From Planktosalinus sp963977065 (GTDB taxonomy: Bacteria > Bacteroidota > Bacteroidia > Flavobacteriales > Flavobacteriaceae), in NCBI GenBank assembly GCA_963977065.1, contig CAXBNF010000005.1, forward strand, positions 62,001-126,000: 64,000 nt of DNA. Reading direction: 5' to 3'. Shown one piece after another: positions 15,775-24,760 of this stretch (position 1 is its first letter; the number at the start of each line of letters is the position of its first letter). The notes beneath the pieces were generated by a model, which was given only the letters and a program-made list of their open reading frames with translations, was not told where the DNA came from and searched no databases. The translations under genes and the position numbers were made by a program.

Positions 15775-17064
15775 GTGCAAAATAAACCGAATCATTCACG
15801 TGTCGTTGTTACCGGCCTTGGTGTTGTCTCCCCTAATGGTGTGGGAATTGCAGATTTTTTAAAAGCCATTAAAACAGGAACGTCGGGCATTCGGTTTTTT
15901 CCAGAATTGAAAGAGTTACATTTTTCCTGCCAAATAGGAGGGATGCCGCTCATTTCTGAGGAGCTAAAGCGAAACTATTTCACAGAACTCCAATTAAAAA
16001 ACTTCAATAGCAGTGGTATTCTGTATGGTGTAATCGCAGGAATGGACGCATGGAAGGATGCCGGACTGGAAATCAATAATGAAAACCCGGATTATGACTC
16101 CGGAACTATTTTTGGCGTTGGCACCCTGGGTGTAGATAAATACCGCGAAAGCATTCATTTAATTGATGCCGGTAAAACGCGACGTTTAGGAAGTACTTCA
16201 GTTCAGCAAACAATGAGCAGTGGAGTAAGTGCTTATTTGGGTGGAATGTTGGGACTGGGAAATATTGTCACTTCCAATTCGTCTGCCTGCACCACAGGCA
16301 CTGAAGCCATAGCCCTGGCTTATGAACGCATCAAAACAGGAAAAGCAAAACGCATGCTTGCCGGAAGCACCAGCGATGGCGGACCTTATGTCTGGGCAGG
16401 ATTTGATACGATGCGCATTTTGCCGCATGCTTATAATGAAAATCCAACAAAAGCTTCTCAACCTTTGAGCGCGAATGCTTCGGGGTTTGTTCCCGGTTGT
16501 GGTGCCGGTGCACTTGTTTTGGAATCGCTGGAAAGTGCTGTAGAACGAGGAGCAACGATTTATGCTGAAATAATTGGTTGTGCAATCAATAGTGGCGGTC
16601 AACGAAATGGGGGCAGTATGACCGCACCCAATCCGTTCGCTGTACAGCGTTGTATTACAGATGCATTGAACGATGCCGGTATTTTCGGAAACGAAATTGA
16701 TGCCATCAATGGGCATCTTACAGCCACCACCAAAGATGCTGAAGAAGTTCAAAACTGGTCAAAAGCATTGGGGCGGGAGGGAAGTGACTTTCCGTTGATT
16801 AATTCGTTGAAAGGCATGACGGGTCATTGCTTGAGTGCCAGTGGAAGCATTGAAGCTGTAGCAAGTGTTTTGCAATTGCACAAGCAGTTTTTATTTCCAA
16901 ATGTAAATTGTGAAACCATTCATCCTGATATTTTAAAACTCATTGATGCTGAATGTATTCCGCGTAAGCTAATAAATGCTTCGTTAAATACCCTCGCAAA
17001 AGCGAGTTTTGGTTTTGGAGATGTCAATGCGTGTATTATCTTTAAGAAAAAAAATAATGACTGA
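15775..17064 (+). CDS. Beta-ketoacyl-ACP synthase (KAS I/II-like)
   Basis: 429 residues from a GTG start (no ATG fits the family N-terminus RVVVTGLGVVSPNG). Thiolase-fold condensing enzyme with the Cys-His-His triad: Cys172 in NSSACTTGTEA, His314 in INGHLTATTKD and His351 in GMTGHCLSASG. The usual E-x-H-G-T-G-T loop is replaced by NGHLTATTKD. This suggests a subfamily distinct from housekeeping FabF. It should condense an acyl group with malonyl-ACP. It overlaps the ACP gene by 8 nt, so its cognate carrier is encoded with it. No other fatty-acid, polyketide or aryl-polyene gene lies nearby. The product is unknown. Confidence 0.88.
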   Translation: MQNKPNHSRVVVTGLGVVSPNGVGIADFLKAIKTGTSGIRFFPELKELHFSCQIGGMPLISEELKRNYFTELQLKNFNSSGILYGVIAGMDAWKDAGLEINNENPDYDSGTIFGVGTLGVDKYRESIHLIDAGKTRRLGSTSVQQTMSSGVSAYLGGMLGLGNIVTSNSSACTTGTEAIALAYERIKTGKAKRMLAGSTSDGGPYVWAGFDTMRILPHAYNENPTKASQPLSANASGFVPGCGAGALVLESLESAVERGATIYAEIIGCAINSGGQRNGGSMTAPNPFAVQRCITDALNDAGIFGNEIDAINGHLTATTKDAEEVQNWSKALGREGSDFPLINSLKGMTGHCLSASGSIEAVASVLQLHKQFLFPNVNCETIHPDILKLIDAECIPRKLINASLNTLAKASFGFGDVNACIIFKKKNND

Positions 17065-17308
17065 AAAAGAAATTTATTCTAAACTGGAAAACATCATCAA
17101 GGAGTATCTCCCGGAGGATGTTTCCATAGAACAAATCAAGCCCGAAAGCAACCTCACCAAAGAGTTAAACATCAATTCCTCCCATCTGGTTGATATCATT
17201 CTGGATTTGGAGGATACCTTTAATTTTACTTTAAACAATGAGGACATGGAGCAATTGCACACAGTGGAAGATGCTGTGCGGATTATAAAATTAAAGCTTG
17301 ATTTTTAA
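17057..17308 (+). CDS. Acyl carrier protein
   Basis: 83 residues from the ATG at 17057. The frame is open further up, but that part lies within the ketosynthase gene. Four-helix ACP pattern, with the phosphopantetheine Ser41 in LNINSSHLVDIILDLEDTF aligned to the DSL motif of AcpP (here N-S-S). Its start overlaps the ketosynthase stop (ATGACTGA), which implies translational coupling. It probably serves that synthase rather than general fatty acid synthesis. Its stop overlaps by 4 nt the stop of the opposite-strand DUF5916 gene. Confidence 0.88.
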   Translation: MTEKEIYSKLENIIKEYLPEDVSIEQIKPESNLTKELNINSSHLVDIILDLEDTFNFTLNNEDMEQLHTVEDAVRIIKLKLDF

Positions 17309-19518
17309 AATTGTTTTAAAAAGGTAATTTTACTGATAAATTGTCGGGAGCTTTGTACAGGGTCAAAAACATCAGTCTGGGTGTCATTAAATACCAGATA
17401 AATGAATGATAAAGGCATATACTCCCAGCTAAAACGCACATTCCACCTTCCTTGTTCATTAAAACTGTTAAACTGATAAAAGCTCGATAACTGTACTCGT
17501 GGATTCAGAGCCAATCTCAGGTTTGCAGAATACAACTCTGTTTTTAAATTTTCGTTATTAATACCAAGATTTTTTAGGTCTGTATATTCATAGTTTCCAC
17601 CAATTGAAATGTTTGGAATAGGAGAATACCTTATGCCTGATGTTACTATTTTTCTTTTTCCATTATAAAAAGAACCCCAAAGATAGTTTGCAAAAAAAGA
17701 TAATTTTTTTGATTGGTCTGAATTGTATTGTACAACATGGTGTGTGTAATTGTATTTATCCTGTTCTATTTGAATCCCTAAGGGAGCAAAGTCAAAATTT
17801 ATGTTCTGCCATGTGGGCGTTATGGCATATCTTAGTAAACCATTATCTTTAAAAATTATATAAATAGGAAACATATAAATACTTGCCTGTTGAAACTTGG
17901 AAAAATCTGAAAAGTCATGATAGTAATCTATAAAAGAACCTACATCCCATCTTCTAATGATTGAGCTTTCATTTTTAGGTCTCCAACTGTAATACCCAGC
18001 CGGGCTGTGGTGCATCACATTATTTTGAAAAACAAAACCCATGTCTGCTATATAATCCTCACTAATAAAAGTATTTAAATACCCCAAGTAATAATTTTTT
18101 GTTCGCCTGCCTGCAAAAATCCTACCGGCGACACCAACAGAATTCAATTTTTCATCTTGAGAAAGCGAGCCCATATATGTCATTGTAAATTCACTATTGG
18201 GTCTTATTAAACCATCTAAAGTAATAGTTGTATTTTGTTCTTGATTTAATTCAAGTTGATCTGATTGTTCATCAAGCCTGTGGGTTACCATTATCCCAAG
18301 ATTGTTTTCTTTTCCGTAATTTTGAATGTATCTTGCAATTCCAAAATTAGCTGATGCATTATTTTCAGTTTTTCGTTGTCTGACATACATACCGGCAATA
18401 GTTCTTTTTTCGTTTTTATCGGTATATCGAGTTCCTATATCAATGGGTGCAGGTGTTGCATTAAAATTCCCTTCTAATCCGATTGTTCTGCTAAAAAATG
18501 GTCGTAATTGAGAATTAGAACCCCCAGACCATACACCGGAGTTTTCAAGAAAAAACTGTCTCCTTTCCGGAAAGAAAATATTAAATCGGTCCAGATTGTT
18601 TACAGCCCTGTCCACATCAGCTTGAGCAAAATCTGTATTTATAGTAAGGTCCAGTACAGCGTTTGGTGAAATAACCCATTTAGCATCACCGCCAATTTTC
18701 AAATTGTTGTTTTTATTTGTGAAGTTGTTTCCGGTTTTATTTTCATCATATTGATATAGTGAATAAGGTTCAATTCTTATATTTGCTGCCGGAGGTGGTA
18801 CTTCAAGACCTGTTAGTTTTGCAGCATAAGTCATCCTGTATTGAGAGAGAGACTGAGGAATGGGTGGAAAAACCGTTTTTTCAAAATCCCTGCGAGCTAA
18901 ACGATAAAAAGTAATTCCCCAACTTAGGGGTTTTCCATCTTCAGACTTATCATAACGAATCGTTTTAAACGGAATGGCAAATTCTGCATACCAACCATTT
19001 TCTACGATTTGTGTGCGCACTTCCCAAAGAGCGTTCCAATCAGTATCAGAATTACTATCATTAAAATTTTGAAGGTCTAGTTGATTACTAAATGGAGTGG
19101 TTTGAAAGGATACTGAATATTGCTTGGTGTTTTGTGCATCAATTTGAATTCCAAAAACCTCATTTTCATTTTGAGAAAAATCTCTCCTCAAGTCCTGCAC
19201 TCGATATTTTTTATTTGCTAATGAATCTTCACAAAACACACCTATATATAAATTTCTGTCATCAAACAGTATTTTAACACGGGTTTTATAGTTAAATGCG
19301 CCACCTTGAATTGGTTCCATCCTGTAAAAGTCACTTATTTCTTGAGCATTAGCCCAATCTGGCTCATTTAATTTACCATCAATTTGTATAACACCATTAG
19401 CGCGAGTAGCAATTATTTCAACAGGGTTTTCAGGCGGTGGAAAAAAAATCTCTTCTTGTTGTGCCTTTGCAATAAAAACAAACAAGAAGAAGTATATTGC
19501 TATAAACTTTGTTTTCAT
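17305..19518 (-). CDS. DUF5916 / CBM9-like outer-membrane beta-barrel protein
   Basis: 737 residues from the ATG at 19518, where the signal peptide MKTKFIAIYFFLFVFIAKAQ begins. An in-frame start 33 nt up would overlap cobW and spoil the signal. Residues 30-200 form a carbohydrate-binding-module-9-like domain (IQIDGKLNEPDWANA, ILFDDRNLYIGVFCEDS). The rest is a DUF5916 beta-barrel region with NIFFPERRQFFLENSGVW and a C-terminal Phe. The role is unknown. It lies 7 nt after cobW at the end of a metal-type operon, so it may be an outer-membrane component of that system. Confidence 0.8.
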   Translation of the reverse strand: MKTKFIAIYFFLFVFIAKAQQEEIFFPPPENPVEIIATRANGVIQIDGKLNEPDWANAQEISDFYRMEPIQGGAFNYKTRVKILFDDRNLYIGVFCEDSLANKKYRVQDLRRDFSQNENEVFGIQIDAQNTKQYSVSFQTTPFSNQLDLQNFNDSNSDTDWNALWEVRTQIVENGWYAEFAIPFKTIRYDKSEDGKPLSWGITFYRLARRDFEKTVFPPIPQSLSQYRMTYAAKLTGLEVPPPAANIRIEPYSLYQYDENKTGNNFTNKNNNLKIGGDAKWVISPNAVLDLTINTDFAQADVDRAVNNLDRFNIFFPERRQFFLENSGVWSGGSNSQLRPFFSRTIGLEGNFNATPAPIDIGTRYTDKNEKRTIAGMYVRQRKTENNASANFGIARYIQNYGKENNLGIMVTHRLDEQSDQLELNQEQNTTITLDGLIRPNSEFTMTYMGSLSQDEKLNSVGVAGRIFAGRRTKNYYLGYLNTFISEDYIADMGFVFQNNVMHHSPAGYYSWRPKNESSIIRRWDVGSFIDYYHDFSDFSKFQQASIYMFPIYIIFKDNGLLRYAITPTWQNINFDFAPLGIQIEQDKYNYTHHVVQYNSDQSKKLSFFANYLWGSFYNGKRKIVTSGIRYSPIPNISIGGNYEYTDLKNLGINNENLKTELYSANLRLALNPRVQLSSFYQFNSFNEQGRWNVRFSWEYMPLSFIYLVFNDTQTDVFDPVQSSRQFISKITFLKQF

Positions 19519-19525
19519 CTTTAAA

Positions 19526-20725
19526 TTATTTAGGTAAAGGCCAATTATCAATCATTTGTAATTTTCCTTCTTTCCAGAACCCGGTTTCTATAGTTGTTAA
19601 CAAACAGCTTTCTAATTGGGTTATTAATTTTGATTTGTCCAAATATTGACCAATGAAAACGATTTCAATTTTTCGATCTCCAAAATCCGGGTGCCAGGCA
19701 GCTTCAATATGCTGTTGATTTTCCACAAATGAAGCATAATTGATGCGTTCCTGAAATAGCATAGAAGCCCACCAAACACCTGCAAAATCTGCTTTGCAGG
19801 AACCGCCGGCTGAACTCCAAACCAGTGCTTGATCTGGTCTGGAGGCAAGCCAAAACAGTCCTTTACTGCGAATAATGTTTGAAGGAAACTCTTTACCTAT
19901 AAAATTCAAAAATCGTTCAGGATGGAATGGCTTTTTTGATTTAAATACAAAAGAGCCAATGCCATATTCTTCTGTCTCAGGTGTGTGCTCGTTTTCTAAT
20001 TCTTTAATCCAACCTGCAGAAGCTTCTGCTTTTTCATAATCAAAAAGGCCTGTGTTGATTACTTCGTTTAGTGGTACAGTGGCATCTTTTGCAGGAAGGA
20101 TTCGGGCATTACTATTGAGCTTTCCGAGTATGACAAACAGCTCTTTGAGTTGCTCTTCAGTAACCAAGTCTATTTTGTTTAGAATAATCACATCTGCAAA
20201 TTCTACTTGGTCTGTTAATAGATTGACAATAGTTCGATTATCGTCTTCCATATTAGAAAGGTTTCGAGTACTCAAATATTCAGCACTAGAAAAATCTTTT
20301 AAAAAATTAAAGGAATCCACCACCGTTACCATGGTGTCGATATAACTAAAACGGCTTAAATCTATAGCACCATCTTCACTTTCAAAAGTAAAGGTTTGTG
20401 CGACGGGAATGGGTTCAGAAATGCCGGTGCTTTCAATAAGCAGGTAGTCAAAACGGTTTTCTTTAGCTAAGCGTTCTACCTCTATCATTAAATCCTCACG
20501 AAGGGTACAACAAATACAGCCATTGCTCATTTCTACCAATCGTTCATCGGTTCGGGATAAGGTGTTTTCACTTTCTATAAACTGTGCATCGATATTGACT
20601 TCACTCATATCATTCACAATCACAGCTACTTTTAATCCTTCTTTGTTATGTAGTATGTGATTAAGAAGGGTTGTTTTACCTGCTCCCAGAAATCCACTTA
20701 ACACTGTAACTGGTAATTTATTCAT
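19526..20725 (-). CDS. CobW/COG0523-family GTPase (metal chaperone)
   Basis: 399 residues. Walker A GFLGAGKTTLLNH (residues 11-23), the metal-binding CxCC motif as GCICCTLRED with Cys70, Cys72 and Cys73, GTPase NKID motif (ILNKIDLV) and a C-terminal CobW_C domain. COG0523 proteins insert or traffic metals, often zinc, into targets in the cytoplasm. Close relatives in Zur regulons are ZigA/YeiR. It overlaps the upstream ABC permease gene by 8 nt. This links it functionally to the transporter. Zinc is inferred; cobalt or another metal is possible. Confidence 0.88.
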   Translation of the reverse strand: MNKLPVTVLSGFLGAGKTTLLNHILHNKEGLKVAVIVNDMSEVNIDAQFIESENTLSRTDERLVEMSNGCICCTLREDLMIEVERLAKENRFDYLLIESTGISEPIPVAQTFTFESEDGAIDLSRFSYIDTMVTVVDSFNFLKDFSSAEYLSTRNLSNMEDDNRTIVNLLTDQVEFADVIILNKIDLVTEEQLKELFVILGKLNSNARILPAKDATVPLNEVINTGLFDYEKAEASAGWIKELENEHTPETEEYGIGSFVFKSKKPFHPERFLNFIGKEFPSNIIRSKGLFWLASRPDQALVWSSAGGSCKADFAGVWWASMLFQERINYASFVENQQHIEAAWHPDFGDRKIEIVFIGQYLDKSKLITQLESCLLTTIETGFWKEGKLQMIDNWPLPK

Positions 20726-22040
20726 CAGAAAACAACATTAAATAGTTTCTAAAATGGTTTTCATCAACTTGCACAGCATTCCACTCATCAATGAGTAACT
20801 GCTCATTTATTTTTGTAGCAGCATCCTGAATTTTTTTACGGAACTCTTGATTGGTATCAAAATCTGTTTCAACAATGGCGTTTATACGATTTTGAAAAGC
20901 CATCACAGGGTTGATGAAATAAGTCTTTCTAATTAATTGATTTCTGCTTTGATGATTTGCCAAGATTTCATTTACAACCTTATTCATATGTAGGTTAAGT
21001 GCCGTTCTGAACATTCCGTTTCTGGCAGGTTGATTAATTAATGAATCTGTTATAGCTAATTTGCTTTCGCGTAAAGCGGGATAGGCCTCAAACACAATTT
21101 TTTTTACAGAGTCCAGTTCTTTGTCAAATATCTCTTCCCTGTCTTCACGTTGTGCATTGATGTATTCCATCATAAAACCGGGAGGTTGTTTTAAAGTTGC
21201 AAATTGATGCACCAGACCGGGTAATACAATGGTCAAAACAAGCCAAAGCCCCACCATTTTGAGAGCAATGTCTGTTTGCCCTTTTCCGAAATAGCTAATA
21301 ATTGCTAATAAAAGTATCCAAAAGGCGAGGTATAAGAATTTATAAGCAGTTAAAAGCAGGATAGTTCCAGAATGACTTCCAAAATAGCCCCCAAGAAGTG
21401 CCGGTATAACAACTAAAATCACTAACAGAAGACTACAAAATACCCCAATAGCTATAAATCGTTTTGCAACCCAACTTTTGCGATTGGGTTCTTGTACAGA
21501 AAGCAGTTTGGTGAAACCCAAATCCCGCTCTAAACCGTGAATAGAGTAGGTGAGGACAATAAGAAGTAATGGCATCAAAAACAACCAAACAAAGCTAAAA
21601 TCAAGCGACCCAATCGCCACCCGCTCCGGATTTGAAATTTCGGCTGTCAGGTCTTTATCATAGGCTGTTGACCACATGCTTACTCTTTTATAATATGCAA
21701 ACTGTTCAGCCTGGCCAATGGAATATGTCATCAACGGACTGGGTGCATCAATAACCTGATGATTGGCATACCACATAGCCCAAAAAGGTGTAGTTACATC
21801 AACCCAAGGACGTTCTTCAGGCCCTTTTTGACCAGTTTCATACCATTTTAAAGCATCATTGGGTAGGTTTTGACTGGTCTCTTTAATGGTTGCAATCTCG
21901 TTATTGCGTTCCTCATACAATGAATATCCATTGTGTAAGCCATATGCTGTAACTAAAATAAATAGTAGAATGGCTATTATTTTATAAGTACTTCGCAGTA
22001 TGTGCAGGGCTTCAAACCTCAAGGTGTTTAAGAAATTCAT
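20718..22040 (-). CDS. ABC-2 type permease, DUF3526 family (second subunit)
   Basis: 440 residues. First membrane segment at 18-37 (TYKIIAILLFILVTAYGL), a large extracytoplasmic domain to about 150, a membrane bundle (FVWLFLMPLLLIVLTYSI, FIAIGVFCSLLLVILVVIPALLGG, ILLLTAYKFLYLAFWILLLAII, MVGLWLVLTIVLPGLV), then a soluble C-terminal region. Start and stop overlap both neighbours (ATGA with the upstream permease, 8 nt with cobW). It forms a heterodimeric exporter-type channel with the preceding gene. Confidence 0.8.
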   Translation of the reverse strand: MNFLNTLRFEALHILRSTYKIIAILLFILVTAYGLHNGYSLYEERNNEIATIKETSQNLPNDALKWYETGQKGPEERPWVDVTTPFWAMWYANHQVIDAPSPLMTYSIGQAEQFAYYKRVSMWSTAYDKDLTAEISNPERVAIGSLDFSFVWLFLMPLLLIVLTYSIHGLERDLGFTKLLSVQEPNRKSWVAKRFIAIGVFCSLLLVILVVIPALLGGYFGSHSGTILLLTAYKFLYLAFWILLLAIISYFGKGQTDIALKMVGLWLVLTIVLPGLVHQFATLKQPPGFMMEYINAQREDREEIFDKELDSVKKIVFEAYPALRESKLAITDSLINQPARNGMFRTALNLHMNKVVNEILANHQSRNQLIRKTYFINPVMAFQNRINAIVETDFDTNQEFRKKIQDAATKINEQLLIDEWNAVQVDENHFRNYLMLFSDE

Positions 22041-23446
22041 AAGTGTTTATTTTTAGGGTTACCAAAAAGCAATAATAGAAAGCTGCTAAAAAACCAAAGC
22101 CCCATAAAAACCATATCTGTTTTATAAACGGGTAGGGCTTTATTAATGATTGGAGTTTGATAGTCAAAATCGGCCACGCTGTTATAAAATTCCTGGTCTG
22201 CCGTCCAGCTCCAGTCGCCTGTTTTACTTCCGCCATAAGCGTGATGGTCATTGAGCGTTTTAATAAACACACGTCTGTATTTTTCTGCTTCTTGTTGAAA
22301 ATGAGTATGATGCCAGTTGTCTGTTCCGGCAAGCCCCATACTCAAACTTTGAAGGGAAACAAAGGGATTGATAAGTCCACTCCATTGAAAGGTCTTTTTT
22401 TGTTTAAGTAAGGTCGCATCCAAAGCCCCAAAATGTTTATCCCAGACTTTAGCACCAAAGTCTTCATCAGCTTGCATAACCAAACCATCAAAATTGATGG
22501 GCAAGTCATCCACGCTTTCAACACTATAAACTTGTAAAATACTATCCTTAAGTTTTTCTTCTTGTTCACTTAAGGGGTTATGACCGTCGATCCCCTTACT
22601 TCTGTCTTCTTGCATGGCTGCACTAAATGCTTGTCTGGAAGGTAGGGGATGCGTTTCTTCTGTAAAAGCGCCTACTAATTTGGGTAGGAATATGCTCCAG
22701 AGCACCCACAAAGCCAACATACTGGTTAAAGCCGCTGTATTGTTTTTTAAAGCTGCCGAGAGGTAAACGGTAAGTGAACAAACAATCCAGTAAAAGAGCG
22801 CATAAAACAAAAATATTAATAAGAGTCTGTTAATCAGGTCTTGACCAGAGTTATTTGAAAACAGTAAAAATTGAATTCCTAAAGAAAGAATAAGTAATAC
22901 AATTCCTATCAGCCAGTAGCTTATTGTTTTTGAAAAAAGTAATTTTCTTGTTGAAACACCTTGTAAATAAAGAAGTTTTAACCTGCCTTGTTCCTTTTCA
23001 CTACTCACAGAGGCAAAAGCAAGAAAAATGAGCAGCAATGGAATAATAAATTGAAGCACAACTGCCGGCTTTAAAGTCCCAAATCGCGATTGCATTAGTG
23101 ATTGAGAATCGGGACTGTGAATGATTTCGTTTTGGCGGTGACCCTCCAGTTGTAAAACGGTGCCCACGGTATTATTGATTCCGTTATCAAGTGCTGTGAG
23201 GGCAGTGGTGGGTTTAAATGTATAGGTGCCAAAATGAGCAGCTCCATGTGGGTTGTAATCCCCAATGTTTTCCCATTGACTTCTTATTTGCTCTTTTGCT
23301 TGCAGCTTTTTCTCCTGCGCACTCTTGGCATCTTGAACGCCAAAATAGGCTATCACAGCGAGAAGCACCGATATGATAACGAGCAGGCTGATGAGCCTTT
23401 TGTTATGAATGAGTGCTCGCCATTCGTTTTGTATAATGTTGTACAT
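22037..23446 (-). CDS. ABC-2 type permease, DUF3526 family (first subunit)
   Basis: 469 residues, homologous in layout to the next gene. N-terminal membrane segment at 19-36 (LISLLVIISVLLAVIAYF), extracytoplasmic domain with conserved HGAAHFGTYTFKP, then membrane segments from about 135 (VVLQFIIPLLLIFLAFASVSSEKEQGRLKLL, the SSEKEQG being typical of ABC-2 permeases), a second soluble domain, and a last segment near the C-terminus. It works with the ATPase encoded just upstream. The substrate is unknown. Confidence 0.8.
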   Translation of the reverse strand: MYNIIQNEWRALIHNKRLISLLVIISVLLAVIAYFGVQDAKSAQEKKLQAKEQIRSQWENIGDYNPHGAAHFGTYTFKPTTALTALDNGINNTVGTVLQLEGHRQNEIIHSPDSQSLMQSRFGTLKPAVVLQFIIPLLLIFLAFASVSSEKEQGRLKLLYLQGVSTRKLLFSKTISYWLIGIVLLILSLGIQFLLFSNNSGQDLINRLLLIFLFYALFYWIVCSLTVYLSAALKNNTAALTSMLALWVLWSIFLPKLVGAFTEETHPLPSRQAFSAAMQEDRSKGIDGHNPLSEQEEKLKDSILQVYSVESVDDLPINFDGLVMQADEDFGAKVWDKHFGALDATLLKQKKTFQWSGLINPFVSLQSLSMGLAGTDNWHHTHFQQEAEKYRRVFIKTLNDHHAYGGSKTGDWSWTADQEFYNSVADFDYQTPIINKALPVYKTDMVFMGLWFFSSFLLLLFGNPKNKHL

Positions 23447-23451
23447 ATTTT

Positions 23452-23502
23452 TATAGATTTTAGATATGAGATTTTAGACATAAGATGTGAGACGCTAGCT
23501 TA
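23452..23502. repeat. degenerate TCTAAAATCT-type repeat
   Basis: On the minus strand: GTCTCACATCTTATGTCTAAAATCTCATATCTAAAATC, split here as units TCTAAAATCT, CATATCTAAAAT. It resembles the run in the ric leader (4040-4104). It separates the ABC ATPase gene from the first permease gene. Confidence 0.45.
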
Positions 23503-23520
23503 GGAAAACCTCTCAATCAT

Positions 23521-24222
23521 TTAGTTTTTCATGAAATTGAGATAGATACCTTCCAGATCATTGGCAGAAACGCTTTTAGCATCGAGTTCTTTGACAAGTT
23601 TCCCTTTGTTTAAAATACCAATGCGGTCTGCAGTTTCGCGTACGCGAAAGAGGTCGTGTGAAGCCATTAAAATAGTGGTTCCATTTGCAGCTAATTTTTT
23701 GAGTAAGGATGAAAGCTCACTACTTGCTGAAGGGTCCAGACCACTAGCGGGTTCATCTAAAAGCAATACACTTGCATTTTTAGCCAGTGCAATGGCAATA
23801 CCCACTTTTTGGCGCATTCCTTTAGAATAACCGGCTACTTTTTTTGATTGGGCTTCTTCTTCTAAGCCACATTGATTTAAAAAACTGTTCAATGCATTTT
23901 TTCCATATTGTAAGCCGGCGAGCTTGCAGAAATAATCTAAATTTTCAATTCCAGAAAGGTGAGGGTAGAGACTCACATTTTCAGGTATGTATGCCATTTT
24001 CTTTCTAGCTTCTTTGGTGTTTTTTGAAGGCTGTATATCTGCAACAGTAATACTGCCTGAATCGGGTTCTAAAAACCCCAAGATGAGATTGATAGTGGTG
24101 GTTTTTCCGGCACCGTTTGGTCCTAGTAAAGCATAAATTTCACCTTTTGAAATAGATAAATTAATCTCGCTTAAAGCCACAAAATTCTTGTAACTTTTAT
24201 GCACTTGATTGACGTGAATCAT
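23521..24222 (-). CDS. ABC transporter ATP-binding protein
   Basis: 233 residues from the ATG at 24222. A GTG 24 nt up adds only LQLKLKL and is less likely. Walker A GPNGAGKTTT (residues 31-40), signature YSKGMRQKVGIA, Walker B VLLLDEPASGLDP and switch MASHDLF. It energises the two DUF3526 permeases that follow on the same strand. The 74-nt gap to the first permease contains a degenerate repeat. Confidence 0.88.
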   Translation of the reverse strand: MIHVNQVHKSYKNFVALSEINLSISKGEIYALLGPNGAGKTTTINLILGFLEPDSGSITVADIQPSKNTKEARKKMAYIPENVSLYPHLSGIENLDYFCKLAGLQYGKNALNSFLNQCGLEEEAQSKKVAGYSKGMRQKVGIAIALAKNASVLLLDEPASGLDPSASSELSSLLKKLAANGTTILMASHDLFRVRETADRIGILNKGKLVKELDAKSVSANDLEGIYLNFMKN

Positions 24223-24346
24223 AAGTTTAAGTTTTAGCTGTAGCACTTTGTGATACAGTTGTTAATAATAAAAAAGTATAATAATGAGATGTAGCCTGTA
24301 AAAGAGATTTACAAGCAAAAAAAACAGCGAAATGCTGAAGAAGTGT

Positions 24347-24655
24347 TTATGTAGTGGGAGGGGGTTTATTGAAATAATACCCGCTAAAAGTTGTAGAAAT
24401 AAAAGGCGATGAATATTCAACCTGAAAAGGCTCAGGAATAAATAAAACCGGAATGGATATTTGTGGTATCTCAGGAGTAAAAGTTACCGGACTGTTTTCT
24501 GAATTTACTGTGTAAAATTCACAGAGTTCACAATCGTGTAGGGGTTCTTCCTGTTCAAAGGTGTGGGTAAAAGCGTGTAAATTCACCACTTTCAATAAAA
24601 CGAAAGCAATGACAAAAAAATAGCTAATAAATTGTTTGTATTCTTTTATACACAT
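24347..24655 (-). CDS. Small secreted/anchored protein with HxxxH and CxxC residues
   Basis: 102 residues. One N-terminal hydrophobic segment (FISYFFVIAFVLLKVVNLHA), directly followed by a cluster of possible metal ligands: His27, His31, His40, Cys42 and Cys45 in HAFTHTFEQEEPLHDCELC. The remainder is Pro-rich. I do not recognise a named family. Its place ahead of the ABC/CobW operon suggests a periplasmic metal-binding or metal-sensing peptide. Confidence 0.65.
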   Translation of the reverse strand: MCIKEYKQFISYFFVIAFVLLKVVNLHAFTHTFEQEEPLHDCELCEFYTVNSENSPVTFTPEIPQISIPVLFIPEPFQVEYSSPFISTTFSGYYFNKPPPTT

Positions 24656-24760
24656 AATTGATGCTAATATAAAAAATAATTGTCACTTTAAGTACCTTCA
24701 TTTATCTTTTCAAAATTGGCAGTGTTTTTTTGAATCATTTAAAAACAAATAATCACATCA

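Noticed and set aside
16198..16752. 184-codon minus-strand frame opposite the ketosynthase gene
   Set aside because: Cys/Ser-rich translation without any recognisable pattern; antisense to an intact enzyme gene.
24656..24760. Zur box upstream of the metal-type operon
   Set aside because: AT-rich sequence with weak dyads only; no palindrome good enough to call.
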